Source of the DNA: Lishizhenia sp.
GTDB taxonomy: Bacteria; Bacteroidota; Bacteroidia; Flavobacteriales_D; Crocinitomicaceae
Direction: 5' to 3'
Length of the DNA stretch: 13,139 bases
Assembly (NCBI GenBank): GCA_007117055.1
Contig: SKHH01000109.1
Span: 1 to 13,139, forward strand
Below the pieces are notes generated by a model. It worked only from the letters and a program-made list of their open reading frames with translations. It did not search any database and was not told the origin of the DNA. This document shows positions 1 through 5,747 of the stretch, piece by piece (position 1 is the first letter of the stretch; every line of letters begins with the position of its first letter). The position numbers were made by a program, and so were the translations under genes.

Positions 1-698
1 AAATAATGAAAATAGCGTTTGCGAATTTTAGTTTTGTTATTTTTAACTGGTAAATCTAGATATGTGTTTTTCCGAAAAGATTGACAAGACTCACTTAAAG
101 GACAGGTTTCGCATTTTGGTTGCTTTGGCGTACAAACTAAAGCTCCTATTTCCATAATAGCCTGATTATGCTCAGCTGGATGTTTGGAATCGATTAATGC
201 GTTAGCATATGCCTGAAAAACTTTTTTTCCTTGACTAGTATCTATAGGAGTATCGTCATTAAAATAGCGAGCTAAAACACGATATACATTTCCATCCACA
301 ACTGCATTTGGAAGCTCGAAGGCAAAAGAAGCTATTGCAGCAGCCGTGTAATCACCAACTCCTTTTAATGCTCTGATTTGATCATAATTGTGGGGGAATA
401 TTCCATTGTGTTTATTTACAACTTGTTTGGCTGCATAATGTAGATTTCTGGCACGCGAATAATATCCTAATCCTTGCCAAAGTTTTAGAACCTCCTGTTC
501 GTCCGCTTTTGCTAAATCTTCTACAGTAGGATATTGATGTGTGAATTTTATGTAGTAATTTAAACCCTGATTTACTCTAGTTTGTTGCAGTATAATTTCA
601 GATAACCAAATGAAATAAGGGTTTTTTGTATCACGCCAAGGAAGATCTCGACTATTTTGTCGAAACCAAATACGTATTAATAGAGAGAAATCACTCAT
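1..698 (-). CDS. mutY: Adenine DNA glycosylase MutY (partial, C-terminus beyond window edge)
   Basis: Base-excision repair glycosylase that removes adenine mispaired with 8-oxoguanine or guanine. I translated the minus strand from the ATG at 698 (protein begins MSDFSLLIRIWF). About 232 residues are visible with no stop before the window edge, so the C-terminal 8-oxoG recognition domain is cut off. The SEIILQQTRV motif carries the catalytic Glu at residue 34. The helix-hairpin-helix reads LKGVGDYTAAAIASFAF (residues 111-127), followed by VVDGNVYRVLAR with the catalytic Asp at 135. The 4Fe-4S ligands are Cys189, 196, 199 and 205, the canonical C-X6-C-X2-C-X5-C spacing. All of these sit about three residues before their E. 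coli MutY counterparts, which supports the chosen start. The gene is divergent from the HU gene at 805. The identification is very secure. Confidence 0.97.
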   Translation of the reverse strand, partial: MSDFSLLIRIWFRQNSRDLPWRDTKNPYFIWLSEIILQQTRVNQGLNYYIKFTHQYPTVEDLAKADEQEVLKLWQGLGYYSRARNLHYAAKQVVNKHNGIFPHNYDQIRALKGVGDYTAAAIASFAFELPNAVVDGNVYRVLARYFNDDTPIDTSQGKKVFQAYANALIDSKHPAEHNQAIMEIGALVCTPKQPKCETCPLSESCQSFRKNTYLDLPVKNNKTKIRKRYFHY

Positions 699-732
699 TG
701 GGGTAAATTTTTTATGTTTGCCTAACAAATGA

Positions 733-740
733 CAAAGCTA
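733..740 (-). promoter_or_regulatory. Candidate -7 element of the mutY promoter
   Basis: On the minus strand this reads TAGCTTTG, an exact match to the Bacteroidota -7 consensus TAnnTTTG, 34 bp before the mutY start codon. No TTG is found about 19-20 bp further upstream, so only the -7 half is supported. Confidence 0.4.
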
Positions 741-755
741 TAATGTTTTCTTAAC

Positions 756-763
756 TATCTTTG
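756..763 (+). promoter_or_regulatory. Candidate -7 element of the HU gene promoter
   Basis: TATCTTTG matches the Bacteroidota -7 consensus TAnnTTTG and lies about 41 bp before the HU start codon. The expected -33 TTTG is absent. The place where it should be (about 733-736) is occupied by the opposite-strand -7 element. Confidence 0.4.
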
Positions 764-804
764 TCCTTGAAAATCACATTGTTGTTAAATTAAATTTTTT
801 AAAC

Positions 805-1095
805 ATGACAAAAGCAGATATCGTAGCTTCTATTTCAGAAGAAACTGGTTTGGAAAGAAACGAAGTTCAACAAGTAGTTGAAACATTTATGAGTACAGTT
901 AAAGGTTCCTTATCTAAAGGAAATAATGTTTACTTAAGAGGATTTGGTTCTTTTATAGTAAAAGAAAGAGCAGAGAAAACAGGTCGTAACATCTCAAAGA
1001 ATACTACGATTATCATACCGGCTCATAATATTCCTGCGTTTAAACCAGCAAAAACGTTCGTAGAGGAAGTAAAAACAAATGTAAAAGTGAAATAA
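805..1095 (+). CDS. HU/IHF-family DNA-binding protein
   Basis: Small nucleoid-associated protein of 96 residues, close to the usual 90-100 of the HU/IHF family. It would act as a dimer that bends and compacts chromosomal DNA. The N-terminal helical part (residues 1-40) begins MTKADIVASISEETGL. The RGFGSF turn is at 45-50. The DNA-clasping arm starts at GRNISKNTTI (60-69) and returns through IPAHNIPAFKPAKTF (71-85). Residue 63 is Ile where classical HU proteins carry the intercalating Pro at the arm tip; I believe GRNIS is common in Bacteroidota HU paralogues, but that is recollection. The gene is divergent from mutY and is followed by its own hairpin terminator. The family is certain; which HU paralogue it is cannot be decided here. 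Confidence 0.95.
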   Translation: MTKADIVASISEETGLERNEVQQVVETFMSTVKGSLSKGNNVYLRGFGSFIVKERAEKTGRNISKNTTIIIPAHNIPAFKPAKTFVEEVKTNVKVK

Positions 1096-1107
1096 TTTCA
1101 AAGCTTC

Positions 1108-1138
1108 TTTGAAACTATAAAACTTTAATATATCTTTG
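1108..1138 (+). promoter_or_regulatory. Bacteroidota-type promoter for the COX24-domain gene/rng/recX unit
   Basis: TTTG at 1108-1111, a spacer of exactly 19 bp, then TATCTTTG at 1131-1138. This is a full match to the TTTG-N19-TAnnTTTG consensus of the Bacteroidota primary sigma factor. Transcription should begin around 1142-1146, giving a leader of roughly 70 nt before the small gene at 1213. The element sits between the HU stop codon and the hairpin at 1138-1160 and overlaps that hairpin by one base. Confidence 0.72.
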
Positions 1139-1168
1139 CACTCCTGTTTTTCGGGAGTGCTTTTTTTT
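1138..1168 (+). terminator. Rho-independent terminator of the HU gene
   Basis: GCACTCC (1138-1144) pairs with GGAGTGC (1154-1160). One extra T-G wobble closes a 7-nt loop, and eight T residues follow at 1161-1168. It lies 42 bp after the HU stop codon, as expected for an intrinsic terminator. Confidence 0.85.
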
Positions 1169-1212
1169 GAAGCAAATTTGATTTGAATATTAATACTTAA
1201 AAATATATAGTT

Positions 1213-1305
1213 ATGCCAAGTGGTAAGAAAAGAAAGAGACATAAGATGGCGACGCATAAAAGAAAAAAGCGTCTTAGAAAGAATCGTCATAAGAAAAAGA
1301 AATAA
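1213..1305 (+). CDS. AURKAIP1/COX24-domain small basic protein (mS38-like)
   Basis: A 30-codon gene that encodes an almost entirely basic peptide: MPSGKKRKRHKM followed by ATHKRKKRLRKNRHKKKK, ending in TAA. The pattern K-R-K-R-x-K-M-x-x-H-K-x-K-K-R matches the C-terminal domain of mitochondrial COX24/AURKAIP1, known as small-subunit mitoribosomal protein mS38. Bacteroidota genomes carry short stand-alone versions, often near HU or RNase G genes. I infer a small rRNA-binding ribosomal protein in the cytoplasm. A consensus promoter lies about 75 bp upstream, and rng follows 89 bp downstream, probably on the same transcript. The length and the conserved MPSGKKRKRHK start argue against a chance ORF. 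The biochemical role is inferred from homology only. Confidence 0.88.
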   Translation: MPSGKKRKRHKMATHKRKKRLRKNRHKKKK

Positions 1306-1333
1306 TTTTCTTTACAAAATCAGTTAGGTGAAT

Positions 1334-1362
1334 TAACTTAGTGACTAAATCTCGCTAAGTTA
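1334..1362 (+). promoter_or_regulatory. Hairpin in the rng leader
   Basis: TAACTTAG (1334-1341) and CTAAGTTA (1355-1362) form a perfect 8-bp inverted repeat around a 13-nt loop, 32 bp before the rng start codon. No T-run follows, so it is not a typical terminator. It may stabilise or process the mRNA between the COX24-domain gene and rng. Confidence 0.4.
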
Positions 1363-1394
1363 TTCGCATTTAATCACATTTAAAATAAGCTTTC

Positions 1395-2942
1395 GTGAAT
1401 TACGAATTAGTAGTTGACTCCCGCGATGGGAGTGTTTGGCTTGCGCTACTTAAAGATGGAAAGCTTATTGAGTTGCACGAAGAAAGAGGGAAAACAGATT
1501 ACGCAGTGGGTGATATCTATCACGGTAAAGTGCGTAAAGTCGTTCCTAGTTTAAATGCTTGCTTCGTTGATGTAGGATACGAAAAAGATGCTTTTTTGCA
1601 TTACTTAGATCTAGGTCCTCAGTTTCAATCGCTCAATAAGTTCGCTAATCATACACTGCAAGGCAAACAAAATGTTGCTGACTTATTATATTTTAAAGGC
1701 GAAGAAGATATTCCAAAGGATGGTAAAATTACCGATGTTGTTTCTTCTTCTCAGCATATTCTTGTACAGGTAGCAAAAGAACCTATCTCTAGTAAAGGTC
1801 CGCGGTTGAGTGCAGAAGTCACTTTAGCAGGGCGTTATTTGGTGTTGGTCCCGTTTTCAGAAAAAATTTCAATTTCCCAAAAAATTAAAGAGCCAGAAGA
1901 ACGCGATAGATTGAGAGATTTGATGCGTGATTTGAAACCCAAAAATTTTGGGGTAATCATACGGACGGTTGCAAAAGGAAAGAAAATCGAAGAACTTGAC
2001 CATGATTTAAGGACGCTTCTAGATAAGTGGAAGAAAATGCATGGTAATCTTAAAGATTCTGCTCCGCCAAGGAGAGTTCTTGGAGAAATTAATAAAGCTT
2101 CCTCGTTGTTAAGGGATTTGCTTAATGGTGATTTTACTAAAATCCATGTTAATGATGAGACGCTTTTTGATCAAATGAAGTCTTATGTGGCCTCAATTGC
2201 TCCCGATCGAGAAAAGATTGTTAAACACTATACAGGTAAGCTAGATATTTTTGAGAAGTTTGGAATTAACAAACAAATCAAAGCGCTTTTTGGTAAAAAA
2301 GTACCTATGCCAAGTGGCGGTTATCTCATTATTGAGCATACCGAAGCGATGCATGTCGTTGATGTAAATAGTGGAAATCGCAAGGATGCTGATGGTCAAG
2401 AAAGTAATGCCTTAGCAACGAATCTAGAGGCTGCGGAAGAACTTGCTCGTGTGTTACAATTGCGTGATATGGGTGGAATAGTTGCTGTCGATTTTATTGA
2501 TATGCATGAAAAAGAAAATAATAAAATCCTTTTTGAAAAAATGAAGGAGTTTATGAAGTCTGATCGTGCAAAGCATAATATTTTACCTCCGTCTCGCTTT
2601 GGGGTAGTGGAGATCACCAGGCAACGTGTTCGACCAGAAACTGAAATTAAAACTTCTGAAAAATGCCCAGTGTGCAATGGAACCGGTGAGGTTACTGCAA
2701 GTATTTTATTCGCTGATGAAATTGAGAATAATTTGGCTTATTTGTTAGAGGATAGAAAAGAGAAGTATGTGGAGCTTCATGTGCATCCTTATCTCGAATC
2801 ATTTTTCAAAAAAGGAGTGCTCTCTAGGCAAATGAAGTGGTGGCTGAAATATAAAAAGTGGGTGCCTGTTAAGGGGATCACTGAGCATCACTTCTTGGAG
2901 TATTCATTTAAAGATAAAAATAAAGAGGAAATTGTGCTCTGA
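1395..2942 (+). CDS. rng: Ribonuclease G/E family endoribonuclease
   Basis: Single-strand-specific endoribonuclease acting in rRNA maturation and mRNA decay. At 515 residues it resembles RNase G in length and lacks the long degradosome scaffold of E. coli RNase E. The start is GTG. The next codons give NYELVVDSRDG, matching the usual N-terminus of the family, and no better start exists. An S1 RNA-binding domain covers about residues 36-130 (VGDIYHGKVRKVVPSLNACF). The catalytic Mg-binding aspartates are D323 in VVDVNSG and D366 in VAVDFIDM, 43 apart as in the family. The zinc-link cysteines C424 and C427 occur in CPVCNGTG, followed by a small C-terminal domain. Its stop codon overlaps the recX start by one base, which suggests translational coupling. 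The identification is very secure. Confidence 0.97.
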   Translation: MNYELVVDSRDGSVWLALLKDGKLIELHEERGKTDYAVGDIYHGKVRKVVPSLNACFVDVGYEKDAFLHYLDLGPQFQSLNKFANHTLQGKQNVADLLYFKGEEDIPKDGKITDVVSSSQHILVQVAKEPISSKGPRLSAEVTLAGRYLVLVPFSEKISISQKIKEPEERDRLRDLMRDLKPKNFGVIIRTVAKGKKIEELDHDLRTLLDKWKKMHGNLKDSAPPRRVLGEINKASSLLRDLLNGDFTKIHVNDETLFDQMKSYVASIAPDREKIVKHYTGKLDIFEKFGINKQIKALFGKKVPMPSGGYLIIEHTEAMHVVDVNSGNRKDADGQESNALATNLEAAEELARVLQLRDMGGIVAVDFIDMHEKENNKILFEKMKEFMKSDRAKHNILPPSRFGVVEITRQRVRPETEIKTSEKCPVCNGTGEVTASILFADEIENNLAYLLEDRKEKYVELHVHPYLESFFKKGVLSRQMKWWLKYKKWVPVKGITEHHFLEYSFKDKNKEEIVL

Positions 2943-3418
2943 TGATGCATTCGGAGCGCAAATATTCTTTCTTGAAAGCAAAAGAAAAGATTGAAGCGTG
3001 GTGCGCGTACCAAGATCGCTGTCATTATGACGTAAATTTGAAATTAATTTCTTTTGGACTTGATGAGGAAGATAGGTCGCGGTTGATAAGTCATTTAATT
3101 TCTTATGATTTTTTAAATGAACAACGCTTTGCTGATGCTTTTGTGTCTGGAAAAGTGCGGATTAAAAAGTGGGGGAGGGTTAAAATTAAACAGCATCTAA
3201 AGGCTAAACAGGTTCCTGATCGCTGCGTTTCAGAGGCGATGAAAAATGTTGATATGGACGAGTATCTGAATAACCTAAAGTCACTTGCTCAGAAAAAAAG
3301 CGCACTGATTAAAGATACGGGATACCTCAAAAAACAAAAGATAGCTCAGTTTTTGTACGGAAAAGGTTATGAATCTGATCTTATTCAGGATGTTCTTAAG
3401 GAAATACTAAATGATTGA
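2942..3418 (+). CDS. recX: Regulatory protein RecX
   Basis: 158-residue, all-helical protein of the RecX family, which binds and modulates RecA filaments during recombination and repair. Family features are a first helical repeat (KAKEKIEAWCAYQDRCHYDV), the central SYDFLNEQRFADAFVSGKVRIKKWGRVKIK block at about residues 54-83, and the C-terminal YLKKQKIAQFLYGKGYESDLIQDVL repeat. Its length is close to the 166 residues of E. coli RecX. The first ATG shares its A with the rng TGA stop (TGATGATG), and a second in-frame ATG follows directly, so the start is uncertain by one codon. It is probably co-transcribed with rng. It is not next to recA here, so the link to RecA rests on the family alone. 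Confidence 0.88.
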   Translation: MMHSERKYSFLKAKEKIEAWCAYQDRCHYDVNLKLISFGLDEEDRSRLISHLISYDFLNEQRFADAFVSGKVRIKKWGRVKIKQHLKAKQVPDRCVSEAMKNVDMDEYLNNLKSLAQKKSALIKDTGYLKKQKIAQFLYGKGYESDLIQDVLKEILND

Positions 3419-3423
3419 TTTAT

Positions 3424-3825
3424 TTAATTCCCAGCAAAAAGTACAATAAAATCTTTCGGGGGCGAAGTTGGTCGCATGGTTGTTTTAGAAACAAACACGA
3501 GGGTAGTTGTTGCTTCAGCAACTTTTATATCCCCTTCTTTATAAATCGCATAGTCAAATGTTATGCGTGCACCTTCTATTTTTGAGATGATGGTTTCAAT
3601 AGTTAGTAGGTCATCGTACATAGCAGGTTTGATATAATTAACAGAATAGTTTCTGACTGGAAGCATAATGCCAGACTCTTCTAGTTTTTTATACGAAAAC
3701 CCTAACTCTCTCAAAGCTTCAACTCTTCCAACTTCAAAAAATTGAGCGTAATTTCCATAATAACAATATCCCATTTGATCTGTTTCTCCGTATCGAACAC
3801 GCAGTGAAGTTTTATGTGTATACAT
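3424..3825 (-). CDS. Acyl-CoA thioesterase, YbgC/4HBT family
   Basis: 133-residue single hot-dog-fold protein that would hydrolyse acyl-CoA thioesters in the cytoplasm. The family motif RYGETDQMGYCYYGNYAQFFE at residues 11-31 includes the catalytic Asp (D16) and the NY that leads into the long hot-dog helix. Many YbgC proteins have His where this one has Tyr in YYGNY, a common variant. The substrate cannot be read from sequence; YbgC-type enzymes act on short-chain or aromatic acyl-CoAs and some are linked to phospholipid metabolism. The gene is divergent from dnaA and convergent with recX, with 5 bp between the stops. A promoter-like element lies directly upstream and would give a very short leader. 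Confidence 0.9.
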   Translation of the reverse strand: MYTHKTSLRVRYGETDQMGYCYYGNYAQFFEVGRVEALRELGFSYKKLEESGIMLPVRNYSVNYIKPAMYDDLLTIETIISKIEGARITFDYAIYKEGDIKVAEATTTLVFVSKTTMRPTSPPKDFIVLFAGN

Positions 3826-3839
3826 GTGACTATTTTGTA

Positions 3840-3870
3840 CAAAAATATTAATTTAAAATACGCTTTTCAA
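3840..3870 (-). promoter_or_regulatory. Candidate promoter of the thioesterase gene
   Basis: On the minus strand, TTG (3868-3870) is followed after 20 bp by TATTTTTG (3840-3847). This fits the Bacteroidota consensus with a one-base-longer spacer. Transcription would start only about 5-10 nt before the start codon at 3825. Confidence 0.45.
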
Positions 3871-3872
3871 CA

Positions 3873-3902
3873 TTGTTTGGTGGGAATATTTTTTTAATTT
3901 TG
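3873..3902 (+). promoter_or_regulatory. Candidate promoter reading towards dnaA
   Basis: TTG (3873-3875, preceded by A rather than T), a 19-bp spacer, then TAATTTTG (3895-3902) matching TAnnTTTG. If used for dnaA it would give an untranslated leader of about 230 nt, which is long. A second, nearer dnaA promoter may exist; the best I see is the imperfect AATATTTG at 4044-4051. Confidence 0.45.
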
Positions 3903-4139
3903 AATCAACAGAAAAAAGTTTTAAAGCTCAATTTTGTATGCATCCCTTACTACAGCTTATGTTTTCGTAAAAACCACTTTTAGGAAGTAAAACTTTTCAA
4001 AAAGTCAATAGCAAAATCATTTTTTTTTTAATTTTTTTATGTAAATATTTGTCTCATCAATTGGAAACAGAGATTCAACCAAAGCTTAACATGAATACTG
4101 TTCGGTCAACGTATTAAACAACATTGTTAATTATTATAA

Positions 4140-5570
4140 ATGAGTGATTTACATAAAGAGAAATGGGAGGCATGTTTAAAAGTGATAAAGGATAATATTT
4201 CCTTACAGGCTTTTAAAACATGGTTTTCACCGATAGTTCCAGTGAAAATTGAAGGTGATAATTTGACGATTCAAGTTCCGTCTCACTTTTTTTATGAATG
4301 GTTAGAAGAACACTACATTGGATTGTTGAAAAAAGTTATTAAAAAAGAGCTTGGGCCTAATGGAAGGCTGGAGTATAGTATAGTTATGGAAAATAACACT
4401 TCCAACTCTACTCCATATACGGTGAAATTGCCAGCCTCAAATCTTTCGTCTGTAAAAAATGCTCCAGTGAATGTGCCTTTGACATCCAATGAATCTCAGA
4501 TTAGAAACCCTTTTATTATTCCAGGGTTGAAAAAGGTGAATGTTGAGTCGAATTTGAATCCTGCATATTCCTTCGAAAACTTTGTGGAGGGCGATTGTAA
4601 TAGATTAGCACGTTCAGCAGGTTTTGCTGTAGCAAACAAGCCAGGCGGGACTGCATTTAACCCATTGTTGATTTATGGTGGAGTTGGTTTAGGTAAAACC
4701 CACTTAGCGCATGCTATTGGAATTGGAATAAAAAATCAATTTCCAAATAAGACGGTTTTGTATGTAGGTTCTGAAAAATTTGCACACCAGTTCATTGATG
4801 CTATTCAAAATGGCACAACCAATGACTTCATTCACTTTTATCAAATGATGGATGTGTTGATTATTGACGATGTACAGTTCTTCTCAGGTAAAGAGAAAAC
4901 ACAAGATGTATTCTTTCATATTTTCAACCATTTACACCAAAATGGAAAGCAAATTATCTTGACCTCAGACAAGCCTCCTGTTGAGATGCAAAATATGGAG
5001 CAAAGGTTGTTAAGTCGATTTAAGTGGGGACTATCTGCGGATCTACAGGCACCAGATTTAGAAACTCGAATTGCTATATTGGAAAAGAAAATGTATGGTA
5101 ATGGTATCGATTTGCCAAGAGAAGTGGTGGAGTATTTGGCTTATAGTATTAATACGAATATCCGTGAAATGGAAGGGGCATTGACCTCTTTAATTGCGCA
5201 AGCATCATTGAATAAAAAAGCTATCACATTGGATTTGGCGCGACAGATGATTGATAAGTTTGTTAAGAATACAGCGAGAGAGGTTTCCATTGAATACATT
5301 CAAAAAGTGGTTTGTGATTACTTTGATTTGGAGATTGAGATTTTAAAGTCTAAAACACGTAAAAGAGAGGTTGTGCAAGCGAGACAAATTGCGATGTTCT
5401 TTTCTAAAAAGATGACAAAATCTTCGTTGGCTAACATTGGTGCTCATTGCGGTGGTAAAGATCACGCAACAGTCTTACATGCTTGCAGAACAGTGAGTAA
5501 CCTGTCCGATACAGACAAACAATTTAAAATATATTTAAGCGACCTTGAGAAGAGGCTTTCAATGCAGTAA
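4140..5570 (+). CDS. dnaA: Chromosomal replication initiator protein DnaA
   Basis: ATP-dependent initiator that binds DnaA boxes and melts the origin. It is 476 residues long, normal for the family. Domain I, the partner-binding and self-association domain, spans roughly residues 1-85 (WEACLKVIKDNISLQAFKTWF). A variable linker rich in Asn, Ser and Pro runs to about 140. The AAA+ domain III opens with FENFVEGDCNRLARSAG, then Walker A GGVGLGKTH near 180 and Walker B LIIDDVQFF near 240. The RLLSRFKWGL segment holds the arginine finger. The C-terminal DNA-binding domain IV carries the signature GGKDHATVLHACR from about residue 437. The start ATG is immediately followed by SDLHKEKWEACL, as expected. 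Gene-free DNA flanks it on both sides, with a DnaA box downstream. The identification is certain. Confidence 0.99.
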   Translation: MSDLHKEKWEACLKVIKDNISLQAFKTWFSPIVPVKIEGDNLTIQVPSHFFYEWLEEHYIGLLKKVIKKELGPNGRLEYSIVMENNTSNSTPYTVKLPASNLSSVKNAPVNVPLTSNESQIRNPFIIPGLKKVNVESNLNPAYSFENFVEGDCNRLARSAGFAVANKPGGTAFNPLLIYGGVGLGKTHLAHAIGIGIKNQFPNKTVLYVGSEKFAHQFIDAIQNGTTNDFIHFYQMMDVLIIDDVQFFSGKEKTQDVFFHIFNHLHQNGKQIILTSDKPPVEMQNMEQRLLSRFKWGLSADLQAPDLETRIAILEKKMYGNGIDLPREVVEYLAYSINTNIREMEGALTSLIAQASLNKKAITLDLARQMIDKFVKNTAREVSIEYIQKVVCDYFDLEIEILKSKTRKREVVQARQIAMFFSKKMTKSSLANIGAHCGGKDHATVLHACRTVSNLSDTDKQFKIYLSDLEKRLSMQ

Positions 5571-5635
5571 ACGGAGGTGCAGATTTATTAAAATTAGTTG
5601 TTTTTATTTCATATGTTTAAAATTGTTTTAGCACT

Positions 5636-5644
5636 TGTGTATAA
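5636..5644 (-). promoter_or_regulatory. DnaA box (TTATACACA) behind dnaA
   Basis: TGTGTATAA on the plus strand is TTATACACA on the minus strand, an exact fit to the DnaA-box consensus TTATnCACA. It lies in the 177-bp AT-rich spacer between dnaA and the next gene. Only this single box was found there, too few by itself to define an origin. Confidence 0.5.
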
Positions 5645-5681
5645 CTTTTCTAAATCTTTTCTCATAAAAGTGATATTTTTC

Positions 5682-5712
5682 TTTGCTGACTGACAAGAAG
5701 TTCCTATTTTTG
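5682..5712 (+). promoter_or_regulatory. Bacteroidota-type promoter of the DUF6089-like gene
   Basis: TTTG (5682-5685), exactly 19 bp, then TATTTTTG (5705-5712): a full consensus match. The expected start of transcription is about 5717-5720, roughly 30 nt before the start codon at 5748. Confidence 0.72.
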
Positions 5713-5747
5713 ATGACTAATAGTAAATTAACGTTTCGAAATTAATT

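Larger units (their letters stand above)
3826..4139. other. 314-bp gene-free region upstream of dnaA
   Basis: No ORF or RNA gene is recognisable. The region contains divergent promoter-like elements at 3840-3870 (minus) and 3873-3902 (plus). It also has a very T-rich tract at about 4019-4039, broken by two A residues, and two copies of CAACATTGTT at 3868-3877 and 4119-4128. No 9-bp match to TTATnCACA is present on either strand. It could be a long dnaA leader or part of an origin, but the sequence does not settle which. Confidence 0.5.

Noticed and set aside
994..1290. 98-codon minus-strand ORF across the HU gene end and the COX24-domain gene
   Set aside because: It is antisense to two well-supported genes and a terminator, and its translation is low-complexity with no recognisable family.
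2396..2677. 93-codon minus-strand ORF inside rng
   Set aside because: It lies wholly within the conserved catalytic core of RNase G in another frame, so it is a coding shadow.
3868..4128. Two copies of CAACATTGTT (3868-3877 and 4119-4128) as a regulatory repeat
   Set aside because: A repeated 10-mer in about 300 bp of AT-rich DNA is not improbable, and one copy overlaps promoter elements. It is kept only as a minor note.
5571..5580. ACGGAGGTGC directly after dnaA resembling a strong ribosome binding site
   Set aside because: No start codon follows at a usable distance and no ORF begins here. Bacteroidota also rarely use such sites.
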